64,000 bases of DNA from an uncultured Eubacteriales bacterium (GTDB taxonomy: Bacteria; Bacillota; Clostridia; Oscillospirales; CAG-272). Every line of letters begins with the position of its first letter. The stretch's first letter is position 1. The stretch is from contig CAJKPX010000002.1 of the NCBI GenBank assembly GCA_905201895.1, forward strand, positions 1 to 64,000. The letters are read 5' to 3'. Under the pieces are notes generated by a model. That model searched no databases. It was not told the DNA's origin and worked only from the letters and a program-made list of their open reading frames with translations. Positions 15,684 through 23,198 of the stretch are shown here, piece after piece. A program made the position numbers and the translations under genes.

Positions 15684-17947
15684 TTGGTCTTCACCCCTTT
15701 CAAAATTGTTTCTTTACTGCGGCGTTTCGGTTCAAAACGCAGTTTTACCAGTCCAAGAAGCAACGAAAGCATCCCCGTCAACAAGAAATAGATAACCGCC
15801 GTTGCGAGCAGTGGGAAGAATGCCTCATATGTATTGCTTCGGATAATATCCCCCATCTTCGTAAGATCATTTACCGCAATATAACCGACAACAGCCGTTG
15901 CCTTGACCAGCTCTACCGCCTGACCGCAGTAGGAAGGCAGGAAAATGCTCATTGCCTGTGGGAATATGATGCGGAAAAAGGTTTGGTTCTTTTTGTATCC
16001 CAACGCATATGCTGCTTCTGTCTGACCTCTGTCCACGCTGCCTACCGCCACCGTCATATGATCATAAACAAATGCTCCGAAGATCAGCGTAAATCCAATA
16101 ATTGCCACAAAAACACCGCTCATATCCCGGACTTTTCCAAATACGATGTAGAATAAAATCATCAGGATCACTACAACGGGGGTACCGGCAATGATTCTCG
16201 AATACCCTTTAGCAAAGCCCCGGGTCAGCTTCTGAAGCACATTGAGATCGGAACGACTGAGCATATACAGTCCGAAGCCGAATAGAGAACCTGCAAGTGC
16301 TGAACATATGCTGATCAACATAGTCACGCCGATTCCCTCCACGATGAGCTTCCATCGCTCCTCGCGAATAAAGGTTTTCTCAAAGCTTTCCTTCAAGCTC
16401 TCCCAAAAGCTTGACTGCGAATGTGCGTTGTTGTCGTTGGCGGTAACCATAACAACATTCACGGCAAGATAGCTTTCCGAGAAATCAACGCTCTCGGCGC
16501 GCTCCTCGGTGATCGTCATTCCCCCGGTACCAATGTCATATTTGCCGGACACCACTCCGGGGAGAATTGCGTCAAATGCCATATAGTGAAATTCGAGAGC
16601 ATATCCGTATTCCCTGGCGAAATGCTGCAAAACCTCAATTTCATAACCGGTAATGACACCGTTCTTCACATAGCTGAGAGGCTTTAGATCAGGAGATACA
16701 GCCACCTTAAGTGTACCGCTCTCACCGCTTAAGCTATCTGGATCAAAGAACTCGGTCGGCTCTGTGCTGCCTATCCACTTTGCATTTAGCTCATCCAGCA
16801 AACCGTTTTCCTTCGACCGTTTGAGAAATGCATTGAGCTGCTCACGGACTACCGCAGATTCAGAAGAGCCTTTTTGAAAAATATACCCGGCTTCCGTTTG
16901 ATCTATCACCTCGTCAACCGAATCTATCCTTGCGCCCTCCCAAAGAGCCGCGCTGACATAGGTATTTTCCCCGATAAATCCGTCAATTTTACCGCTCTCA
17001 ACCGCAAAAATCAGATCGCTGAGAAGATTAAAGTATTTGCGCTCTGCATTGGGAAAACGGTGCTTTGCATAATCGTCATAAACGGTTCCGGTGAGAACGC
17101 CTATCGTTGCGTTTTCAAAATCTGAAAGAACCTTTTGGCTGTTATTAGAATCACCGCCGAGCACTGCCATTACGATCGGACTACTACAATATGTATCAGA
17201 AAAAAATACGGCTTCCCTTCGCTCCTCTGTAACGGTAATGCTGGAAATGGCAAGGTCATACCCTTTCGTAGCAAGGCTCGGTAGAAGCGCACCGAAATCC
17301 ATCGTATCAATCTCCAGTGCATATCCGTATTCCTTGGCAAAACGGAAGATAAACTCTATATCAAATCCACAGAGCTGTCCGTCCTTCAAATAGTCGAAGG
17401 GCTTGCTTTCTACCGTCGTTGCGATCCGCAGCGTTCCGTTTTCGCCTGTCAGCTGCGTGAAATCAATGGAAAGGTCCGGTTCGATATTTGAAAACCATTT
17501 CGATTCAAGCTTGGCAAGCTCTCCGCTCTGTTTCTCGGATCGAATGAAGGCATTGACCTTCGACATCAATGCTTCTGAATCGGAATGTTTGGGGAATGCG
17601 ACCGCATATTCCGTTGCGGGCATATCCATCTCAATATACGAAAGCTCACTTTCTTCCCAACGTAGGGGGGAAAAAAAGCCCTTGTCCATCAAAATACCAT
17701 CAATCTTATCCTGCTTCAAATTCAAGATCAAATCAGATATATTCATGTAGCAGCGCCTACCCGCCTCGGGAAAATGCTCTTTGGCAAGCAAATCAAAGGA
17801 GGAGCCCGTAAGAACGCCTATTTCGGCTTGTTCAAAATCTTCCATCGTTTGAAAGCTTTTCGTTTTCTCGCCGCTACATCCCGCTAGAGCGCCCGCAATC
17901 ATAACTGTCAAAAGAAGAACTGACAGTATTTTTTTCATTGTTGTCAT
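15680..17947 (-). CDS. Fused substrate-binding/permease protein of amino-acid ABC importer
   Basis: The protein has 755 aa: signal peptide with lipobox LAGC (Cys24), periplasmic modules, then a His/Glu/Gln-type permease (about 520-740) with the EAA-like segment AYALGYKKNQTFFRIIFPQ. The periplasmic part is unusual. A second-lobe half (about 35-155, starting IGVLTGSSFD) is followed by a full SBP domain (about 170-400) and then a first-lobe half (about 410-505, TLKVAVSPDLKPLSY). The two outer halves could pair into a second binding protein around the middle one. Substrate is not decided; the family takes polar amino acids. RBS AGGAG precedes ATG 17947; it lies 60 bp after the phosphoesterase gene. 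Confidence 0.85.
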   Translation of the reverse strand: MTTMKKILSVLLLTVMIAGALAGCSGEKTKSFQTMEDFEQAEIGVLTGSSFDLLAKEHFPEAGRRCYMNISDLILNLKQDKIDGILMDKGFFSPLRWEESELSYIEMDMPATEYAVAFPKHSDSEALMSKVNAFIRSEKQSGELAKLESKWFSNIEPDLSIDFTQLTGENGTLRIATTVESKPFDYLKDGQLCGFDIEFIFRFAKEYGYALEIDTMDFGALLPSLATKGYDLAISSITVTEERREAVFFSDTYCSSPIVMAVLGGDSNNSQKVLSDFENATIGVLTGTVYDDYAKHRFPNAERKYFNLLSDLIFAVESGKIDGFIGENTYVSAALWEGARIDSVDEVIDQTEAGYIFQKGSSESAVVREQLNAFLKRSKENGLLDELNAKWIGSTEPTEFFDPDSLSGESGTLKVAVSPDLKPLSYVKNGVITGYEIEVLQHFAREYGYALEFHYMAFDAILPGVVSGKYDIGTGGMTITEERAESVDFSESYLAVNVVMVTANDNNAHSQSSFWESLKESFEKTFIREERWKLIVEGIGVTMLISICSALAGSLFGFGLYMLSRSDLNVLQKLTRGFAKGYSRIIAGTPVVVILMILFYIVFGKVRDMSGVFVAIIGFTLIFGAFVYDHMTVAVGSVDRGQTEAAYALGYKKNQTFFRIIFPQAMSIFLPSYCGQAVELVKATAVVGYIAVNDLTKMGDIIRSNTYEAFFPLLATAVIYFLLTGMLSLLLGLVKLRFEPKRRSKETILKGVKTK

Positions 17948-18007
17948 TGATGTGTTTCTCCTTTTTAGAAAGGGAATCCCTTGTTTGCTATCTCTCGCCT
18001 TGATTCT

Positions 18008-19474
18008 TCATTCAATTTCCAGCCTACCGCTAATTTGGTGGTCCAATCCCTGATGGCAGGATAAGTATTCATCCAAAACCTCGCGGCAAGAGGTTGCGAT
18101 CCTTCTGGGTTTTCCATTTGGTTCCACTTCCTCATGGGAAACAGAGAAGAAATCCTTCATATTCAAGTAGAAATAATATTGCAAACCGATTTTGTAAATT
18201 CTTTTTTCCTCTATCGGTTCTCCATGCAAGGACAATTCCTTTAAGCTATGCCTTTGCTTATCGTATCTCACGCGCACGCCTTCAGAGAATTGGAAAAATT
18301 CACAATGAGATCCGTCCCAAACCTCGTCGCGAAGCATATACAAAATCATTTTCTTGAATTGCGCTCCCGTAACCCACAGTGCAATAGCTGAATCGTCGTA
18401 AGGAAGGCATTCCGTAAGGTCTGAAAACAATATAATAGGGCCAATTTCCGACACTCTTATACTTCCCGACCCCACAAGCATCATATCCAGCCGTAAGCTT
18501 TCTTGCAAAATATCCGCAAGAAAGCCTCCCAGCTCGGTTTCACGATACCATGACGGATGCGTTAGTTTTCGCTTCAGGCGAGTAACCATCCGACTGTATT
18601 TTTTCTCTGCTTCCAGCTTATAGGGATTGAGGATGTTTTCAAGTTCTGCATCTCTCGGACAGTGCTCATCGGTAATAGGAATGCTCTTCCAAGTAAATCC
18701 GCAGATGCTGTTGGAATCCGTATCAATATCCAAATCAAATCTACCGATCTGGTCGGTGCCGGTTCCTGCTTGTGCGATCAATATGCCATTGATCTGCTCG
18801 GGCTTTTCCAAATAGGTATGGGAATGCCCACCAATAATGATATCAATGCCAAGAGAAGGATCAAGCTGAGATGCCAACAGCTTATCCTCCTCGAAGCCGA
18901 TATGTGTAAGCAACACGGTACAATCAATATCAAGCGAACGGAAGGCATTGCATATGCGTTCCACTTCAGTTGCCGCATCGTGAATATCTACAAAGCTTCC
19001 AACCAAGGCCTCTTTCTTCGCCATCGAAAGTACCGTTTCGGTTAAAACACCGATGAACAGGATTTTCATTCCATCTATTTCGATGATATGATGCGATCTG
19101 AACAATCGGGCATTGTTGGTGGTGATGTGCATATTGGCGTTGATAATCGGAAATTTGGCGCATTTCTCAAGGAAAAGCAGGTGGGCAATTCCGTAATCTA
19201 TCTCGTGGTTGCCAACGGTAACCACATCCGGAGAAAGCATATTCATGATTTCGATTGTGGAAATACCGCGAAATTCCGAATCAATTACCGAGCCTCGAAA
19301 CATGTCGCCCGCAATACAGTAAATTGTATTCTGCTCCTCGCTTCGAACCTTATTAACGTATCCCGATAGCATGGACACACCACCGATCAGCTTCTCATCA
19401 ATCTTTTCTGCAAGAAAATCGCCGTGAAGATCATTGGAATGCAAAAGAATCAGTTTTTTGATGTTTGACAACAA
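18008..19474 (-). CDS. Calcineurin-like 5'-nucleotidase/phosphoesterase (YunD-like)
   Basis: The protein has 488 aa with no signal peptide, as in the cytoplasmic YunD branch of the UshA family. Metallophosphatase motifs are complete: HSNDLHGD (D-x-H), AGDMFRG, GNHEIDYG, a later His in LLTHIGF and GGHSHT. A C-terminal 5'-nucleotidase domain follows (about 310-470). It should hydrolyse nucleoside or related phosphomonoesters with two metal ions. The first codon appears to be TTG at 19474, directly after a long G-rich Shine-Dalgarno sequence (AGGGGGGG); no ATG is suitably placed. Confidence 0.82.
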   Translation of the reverse strand: MLSNIKKLILLHSNDLHGDFLAEKIDEKLIGGVSMLSGYVNKVRSEEQNTIYCIAGDMFRGSVIDSEFRGISTIEIMNMLSPDVVTVGNHEIDYGIAHLLFLEKCAKFPIINANMHITTNNARLFRSHHIIEIDGMKILFIGVLTETVLSMAKKEALVGSFVDIHDAATEVERICNAFRSLDIDCTVLLTHIGFEEDKLLASQLDPSLGIDIIIGGHSHTYLEKPEQINGILIAQAGTGTDQIGRFDLDIDTDSNSICGFTWKSIPITDEHCPRDAELENILNPYKLEAEKKYSRMVTRLKRKLTHPSWYRETELGGFLADILQESLRLDMMLVGSGSIRVSEIGPIILFSDLTECLPYDDSAIALWVTGAQFKKMILYMLRDEVWDGSHCEFFQFSEGVRVRYDKQRHSLKELSLHGEPIEEKRIYKIGLQYYFYLNMKDFFSVSHEEVEPNGKPRRIATSCREVLDEYLSCHQGLDHQISGRLEIE

Positions 19475-19508
19475 TTTCCCCCCCTAAAAATGCGCGCATT
19501 ATTTGCGT

Positions 19509-20195
19509 TTATTGCTCCTTCGGGATTGCAGAGGTAAGCAAATCAACGTATTCCGGTCTTATCTTAAACCATTGGTGAGTATCACCTGCGGGATTACGGA
19601 CGTTGAGATAATATTGACCCTCGTGGTGATATATCACAAGGAGCAGAAAGATGTCTGCATGGTTCTTATATGCGAAGCGTATCTCGTCACATTCATCTAT
19701 CACTTCTTCGCTGACAGTAATATCACTCGGCTCGGACTCCAGGATATCCTCGAGCTTCACCGGGCTGTCAAAGGTCGCAAGAGGTGTAGCAACCTCCGTA
19801 TAGTCATCGGGGATCACCTGGAAATCAATCCCCTCCGAAACAACATATTCCGCGCCCGCGAACTCCTCACCGAATGGCGTGGGCAGAGAGTAACCCGGTT
19901 TTAGGAACGTGGCGTGAGCCGTGTAAAGCATATTCTCCTCACTGTTGAGCACGCGAACCTCGTAAAGATATTCCTGTCCGTAAGCATATAGCTGACTGTA
20001 ATCACCTATGTACTTTGAGTTTCTCTCGGTGATTGCCAAATTGTAATCAATTTGAACTCTCTCATATACTATTTCGTTGTATTGGATATTATCCGGGTTC
20101 TCCTCGCTGTTAATGGTATTATCATAATTGAGATAAACCACGCACCCAACAATGATTGCCAACGCAATTACTATCGGTATAATTACTTTTAACAT
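19509..20195 (-). CDS. Membrane-anchored protein of unknown function
   Basis: The protein has 228 aa: one N-terminal transmembrane segment (residues 4-23) that could act as an uncleaved anchor, then an extracellular domain of about 200 residues with no family I recognise. The domain is rich in Tyr and acidic residues and has beta-type character (YLYEVRVLNSEENMLY, GQYYLNVRNPAG). It sits between the STAS-kinase gene and the phosphoesterase gene with gaps of 18 and 34 bp, consistent with cotranscription. Confidence 0.7.
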   Translation of the reverse strand: MLKVIIPIVIALAIIVGCVVYLNYDNTINSEENPDNIQYNEIVYERVQIDYNLAITERNSKYIGDYSQLYAYGQEYLYEVRVLNSEENMLYTAHATFLKPGYSLPTPFGEEFAGAEYVVSEGIDFQVIPDDYTEVATPLATFDSPVKLEDILESEPSDITVSEEVIDECDEIRFAYKNHADIFLLLVIYHHEGQYYLNVRNPAGDTHQWFKIRPEYVDLLTSAIPKEQ

Positions 20196-20213
20196 AATAA
20201 AATCTTCTTTACG

Positions 20214-21386
20214 TTAAAACGTTAAGCAATCAACTTGATTGAGCAGCGTAGCCAGCATTTCTTTACATCTTGCAATCTTTGCAGGGCTATCCGGATCGTT
20301 AGGGCGGCGAAGTGCACGGCGGAGCATACGGGTATATCCAATAACCATTGCCTTTTGTGCAACACTTTGGCATACTGCCCTATCGTCTGTACCAAGATAC
20401 ATTTCAAGCGCCAAATTCCAGAACCTTCCGGCTGTCTCAAAGCTATAGCCGAAGAAATCCATCATATTCTGATGGTCAAGCTCGGAATATCCGACAAACG
20501 CATTGAACATCGAACCGATCTCAAATACGGGATGTCCCATACAAAGTGTATCCATATCAATAAGCAGGGGCTCACCGTTTTGCACCATGATGTTATTGGT
20601 ATGATAATCACCGTGCATCAACGTATTCTGCTTCGGCACTGCCTCGATGAGAGCGCGGAGCTTCTTTCCCTGCTCCTCCGGAATATGCGCAGCCACGAAA
20701 TCAGCCCATTCAAGAGCCGTCTCCTTCATATCGGGCACCTCGCCATCGTCCACATGAATGGCATGAATGCTCTTGAGCATATCAATATAGTACTTTGCAG
20801 CCTCTGTCAAATCATCGGGATTTTTGCGAATCAGTTTCGTTACGCTGATCGCATTCAAAAGCTCTGTCACGGTACCGTAGCCATCTCCCACACGAACGAT
20901 GCCGTAAGGAATTGCGGTATTGATGCCGAGAACAAAGGCTTTTCTTGCATTCTCACGTTCTTGCTTGATCTCCGGAAGAGCATCCTTTGCAAAATAGGTT
21001 TTCACAATGGTTTCATCATCGTAGCGGTAAACGGCACCGTTCGCGCCCTTTGCAATGAACTCGCACCCCTCAACGCTCATTCTCTGATACGCCTTTTCAA
21101 CCGTAACCATATCGGTAAAGCCGGTCATATCAAAGACCTCGTATACATCAGATGCTACGTTGATGATTGCAAGCTTGGGTTCTTCCTTTCTGAGTCTCAA
21201 AATGACGCGCAGACCTGCGGAAGATATGTACTCCAGGTTATCTGCATCCACAACGGTATGCTTTCCGGGGTTATCATTTTTAATACTGAAAATTTTCTCT
21301 TCTGCTTCCGCCGCGTTAGATGCGTCGATTCTTCCTTCTAATGAGATATAAAGAATATCTTTGTCTATACGATAGGTAACATTCAT
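20214..21386 (-). CDS. STAS domain fused to aminoglycoside-phosphotransferase-like kinase (TIGR02172-like)
   Basis: The protein has 390 aa. Residues 1-100 are an anti-sigma-factor-antagonist (STAS) domain with the phosphorylatable serine motif YISSAGLRVIL; Ser in SSAG is the site used by SpoIIAA/RsbV. Residues 110-390 are a protein-kinase/APH-like fold: GANGAVYRY as nucleotide loop, VKTYF Lys, HGDYHTNNIM catalytic loop and LLIDMDT for the metal aspartate. The kinase-like part resembles the TIGR02172 family. The fusion suggests that phosphorylation of the STAS domain controls the kinase, or the reverse. The stop of the HD gene and this ATG overlap by 4 bp. Confidence 0.85.
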   Translation of the reverse strand: MNVTYRIDKDILYISLEGRIDASNAAEAEEKIFSIKNDNPGKHTVVDADNLEYISSAGLRVILRLRKEEPKLAIINVASDVYEVFDMTGFTDMVTVEKAYQRMSVEGCEFIAKGANGAVYRYDDETIVKTYFAKDALPEIKQERENARKAFVLGINTAIPYGIVRVGDGYGTVTELLNAISVTKLIRKNPDDLTEAAKYYIDMLKSIHAIHVDDGEVPDMKETALEWADFVAAHIPEEQGKKLRALIEAVPKQNTLMHGDYHTNNIMVQNGEPLLIDMDTLCMGHPVFEIGSMFNAFVGYSELDHQNMMDFFGYSFETAGRFWNLALEMYLGTDDRAVCQSVAQKAMVIGYTRMLRRALRRPNDPDSPAKIARCKEMLATLLNQVDCLTF

Positions 21387-21955
21387 TTTTTATTCTCCTT
21401 TCCAAATACAAGTTCTGTAAGCGTTTTGTATTCAAGCCATGCCGAGGTATCCGATAAGCGTTCGGTTAAAGTAACGATCGAACGGTAGTACCAAGCCTGC
21501 TCGTCAACATTCTTCTGGTTGAATCTCTGCCACATCCCAACGCCCTCCACCTTGAAATCACGGTAGATCGAACGCATATTGGCAAGCTTATCTCCCAGCC
21601 AAACAATCAGCACGGCAATATCGTCTGTGTTTTTCAGAACAGCAAGAGACTCTTCCTTACGGATGCGCCACGTATCAGACGGCGGAAGCTCCGCACGTTT
21701 ATCCTCGGTTTCGGACTCCACGAGCTCCCTAACACGCCTTCCAAATCTCGCTTCAATTTCTTCGATGGTAATACCGGCATCCTCCACGACATCATGAAGG
21801 GCAGCTGCGGCAATCAAATTCTGATCCTCGGACATCGTTCCAACGATTACGGCTGCCTCCATCGGATGCAGGATGTATGGTGATGCACTTTTTTTGCGCC
21901 GCATTCCATCGTGAGCCTTGACGGCAAATGCTATTGCTTCGCTAACAAGCTCCAT
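21383..21955 (-). CDS. HD-domain hydrolase (SpoT/Mesh1-like)
   Basis: The protein has 190 aa: HPMEAAVIVG, ALHDVVEDAGIT and a later basic/Asn-rich LGDKLANMRSIYRD, which match the ppGpp-hydrolase type of HD domain (HD pair in LHDVVED; the N in KLANM is typical). It lacks the synthetase, TGS and ACT parts of full Rel/SpoT, so it is a small alarmone hydrolase-type enzyme or a relative acting on another nucleotide. It overlaps the STAS gene upstream by 1 bp (TAATG) and the STAS-kinase gene by 4 bp. Confidence 0.8.
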   Translation of the reverse strand: MELVSEAIAFAVKAHDGMRRKKSASPYILHPMEAAVIVGTMSEDQNLIAAAALHDVVEDAGITIEEIEARFGRRVRELVESETEDKRAELPPSDTWRIRKEESLAVLKNTDDIAVLIVWLGDKLANMRSIYRDFKVEGVGMWQRFNQKNVDEQAWYYRSIVTLTERLSDTSAWLEYKTLTELVFGKENKK

Positions 21956-22245
21956 TATTCAATCACCAGAATATCGGCAAAGCCGGTCATTTCAAAGACC
22001 TCCATAACAAGCTCACAAACGTTTATCAGCTTCATCGCTCCCTTTGTTTTCTTTTGAGCGGCAAGCAAAACACGAAGCCCTGCGGATGAGATGTACGACA
22101 GCTTTTCGCAATCAATCACGATCGAGCCTGTTCCGTCATAATTGTTACCGAGGAAGCCCTCAAGCTCGGGAGCGGTTGTGGTATCAAGGCGCCCGTCAAG
22201 AGCCACGTTCAGAATTCCGTTATTGTTGTTAAAATTGATCTTCAT
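21955..22245 (-). CDS. STAS-domain anti-sigma factor antagonist 1
   Basis: The protein has 96 aa from ATG 22245, preceded by AAGGAGAG; an in-frame ATG 18 bp upstream lacks a site. It is a complete single STAS domain with GRLDTTTAPEL and the phosphoacceptor loop YISSAGLRVLL. It is very close to the protein at 22881-23177, including the VMEVFEMTGFADIL end. In partner-switching systems the unphosphorylated form binds the GHKL kinase and releases its target. Confidence 0.88.
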   Translation of the reverse strand: MKINFNNNNGILNVALDGRLDTTTAPELEGFLGNNYDGTGSIVIDCEKLSYISSAGLRVLLAAQKKTKGAMKLINVCELVMEVFEMTGFADILVIE

Positions 22246-22255
22246 TTTTCTCTCC

Positions 22256-22855
22256 TTAAGCAAATTTTTTCACAATGATAATCGTTGCTTTTCTTCCCTT
22301 TACGCCAACAGTAACGTCGTCGGCTGCCGAGGCGATAACGGATTTTTCAAGCTCATCCCAAGCCTCTGTCTGTTCTTCTTTTTTCAGGGAACGTCTGTAT
22401 TCCTCGAGCCTCCAAAGGTAGGCATGGTCTACGCCTTCACTGTATCCGGTTCCCAATCCGAACATCCCGGACGATAAAGCCAGGGCTTCCATTCTTGTTT
22501 CATCCAAGAAGAAATTTTCAATAGAGTCACGGATTTTACCAACGATTCCAACAGCTGCAGAATTCTTCTTATTCTTTGCAATCCCGATCAGCTCCTCCTT
22601 CTTATCGGCGTTGAATTCGGGAATTTTAATGGAAACATTCACCTTGCAAACACCGTCTTCAAATTCGATCCAAAACTCGCCGTCAAATTCATCAATGATA
22701 TTGGGGAGCATTCCGTCAATCTCCTCGCAGAGCAGACGCAATTGGAGAGATTGCTTGTGATTAAGACCGTTATATGCTGCAACTCTTTCGCTTTCCTTGA
22801 GAATTGCTTCAAGATCTCTCGTACCCTTTTCGATTTTGCATACGTTTGATTTCAT
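22256..22855 (-). CDS. Degenerate GHKL/RsbW-like protein
   Basis: The protein has 199 aa from ATG 22855 (GAGGAGAAAG site); an upstream in-frame ATG is not supported. It lies between two STAS genes. SLQLRLLCEEIDGMLPNII fits the helix that carries the N-box of RsbW/SpoIIAB kinases, followed by a strand pattern WIEFEDGVCKVNVSIKIP, but the glycine-rich G1 and G2 boxes are not recognisable and a long helical insertion follows. It may bind STAS proteins without kinase activity. Assignment rests on position and a partial motif. Confidence 0.6.
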   Translation of the reverse strand: MKSNVCKIEKGTRDLEAILKESERVAAYNGLNHKQSLQLRLLCEEIDGMLPNIIDEFDGEFWIEFEDGVCKVNVSIKIPEFNADKKEELIGIAKNKKNSAAVGIVGKIRDSIENFFLDETRMEALALSSGMFGLGTGYSEGVDHAYLWRLEEYRRSLKKEEQTEAWDELEKSVIASAADDVTVGVKGRKATIIIVKKFA

Positions 22856-22880
22856 GCTTCTTTCTCCTCTTATTTTTTCA

Positions 22881-23177
22881 TTATTCAATTGTCAAAATAT
22901 CGGCAAAGCCGGTCATCTCGAACACTTCCATAACTTCTTCGCAAACGTTGATTACCTTCATGGAACCGATCTTCTGCATCTTCTTCTGTGCGCCGAGAAG
23001 AACTCGAAGACCTGCGCTGGAGATATATTCCAGGTTCTTAAAATTGAGAACAAGATTTTTAGTTCCTTCAAGGTCATTGCTTATGGTTGTATCAAGCGAG
23101 GGCGCTGTGGTGGTATCAAGTCTTCCTGCAAGTTCAATAACGGTTTCTGCTGCATTTCTTTTGATTTCGATTGTCAT
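22881..23177 (-). CDS. STAS-domain anti-sigma factor antagonist 2
   Basis: The protein has 98 aa: GRLDTTTAPSLD, ISNDLEGTKNLVLNFKN and YISSAGLRVLLGAQKK, then VMEVFEMTGFADILTIE. It is a paralog of the STAS protein at 21955-22245. It directly follows the phosphatase-kinase fusion and should be its substrate: the PP2C domain would remove, and the GHKL domain would add, the phosphate on the SSAG serine. RBS AAGGAG. Confidence 0.9.
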   Translation of the reverse strand: MTIEIKRNAAETVIELAGRLDTTTAPSLDTTISNDLEGTKNLVLNFKNLEYISSAGLRVLLGAQKKMQKIGSMKVINVCEEVMEVFEMTGFADILTIE

Positions 23178-23198
23178 AACTGTAAATCTCCTTATAAA

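Noticed and set aside
17960..17995. AAGGGA/TCCCTT mini-hairpin before the importer gene
   Set aside because: Stem of six bases with almost no loop; not a credible terminator.
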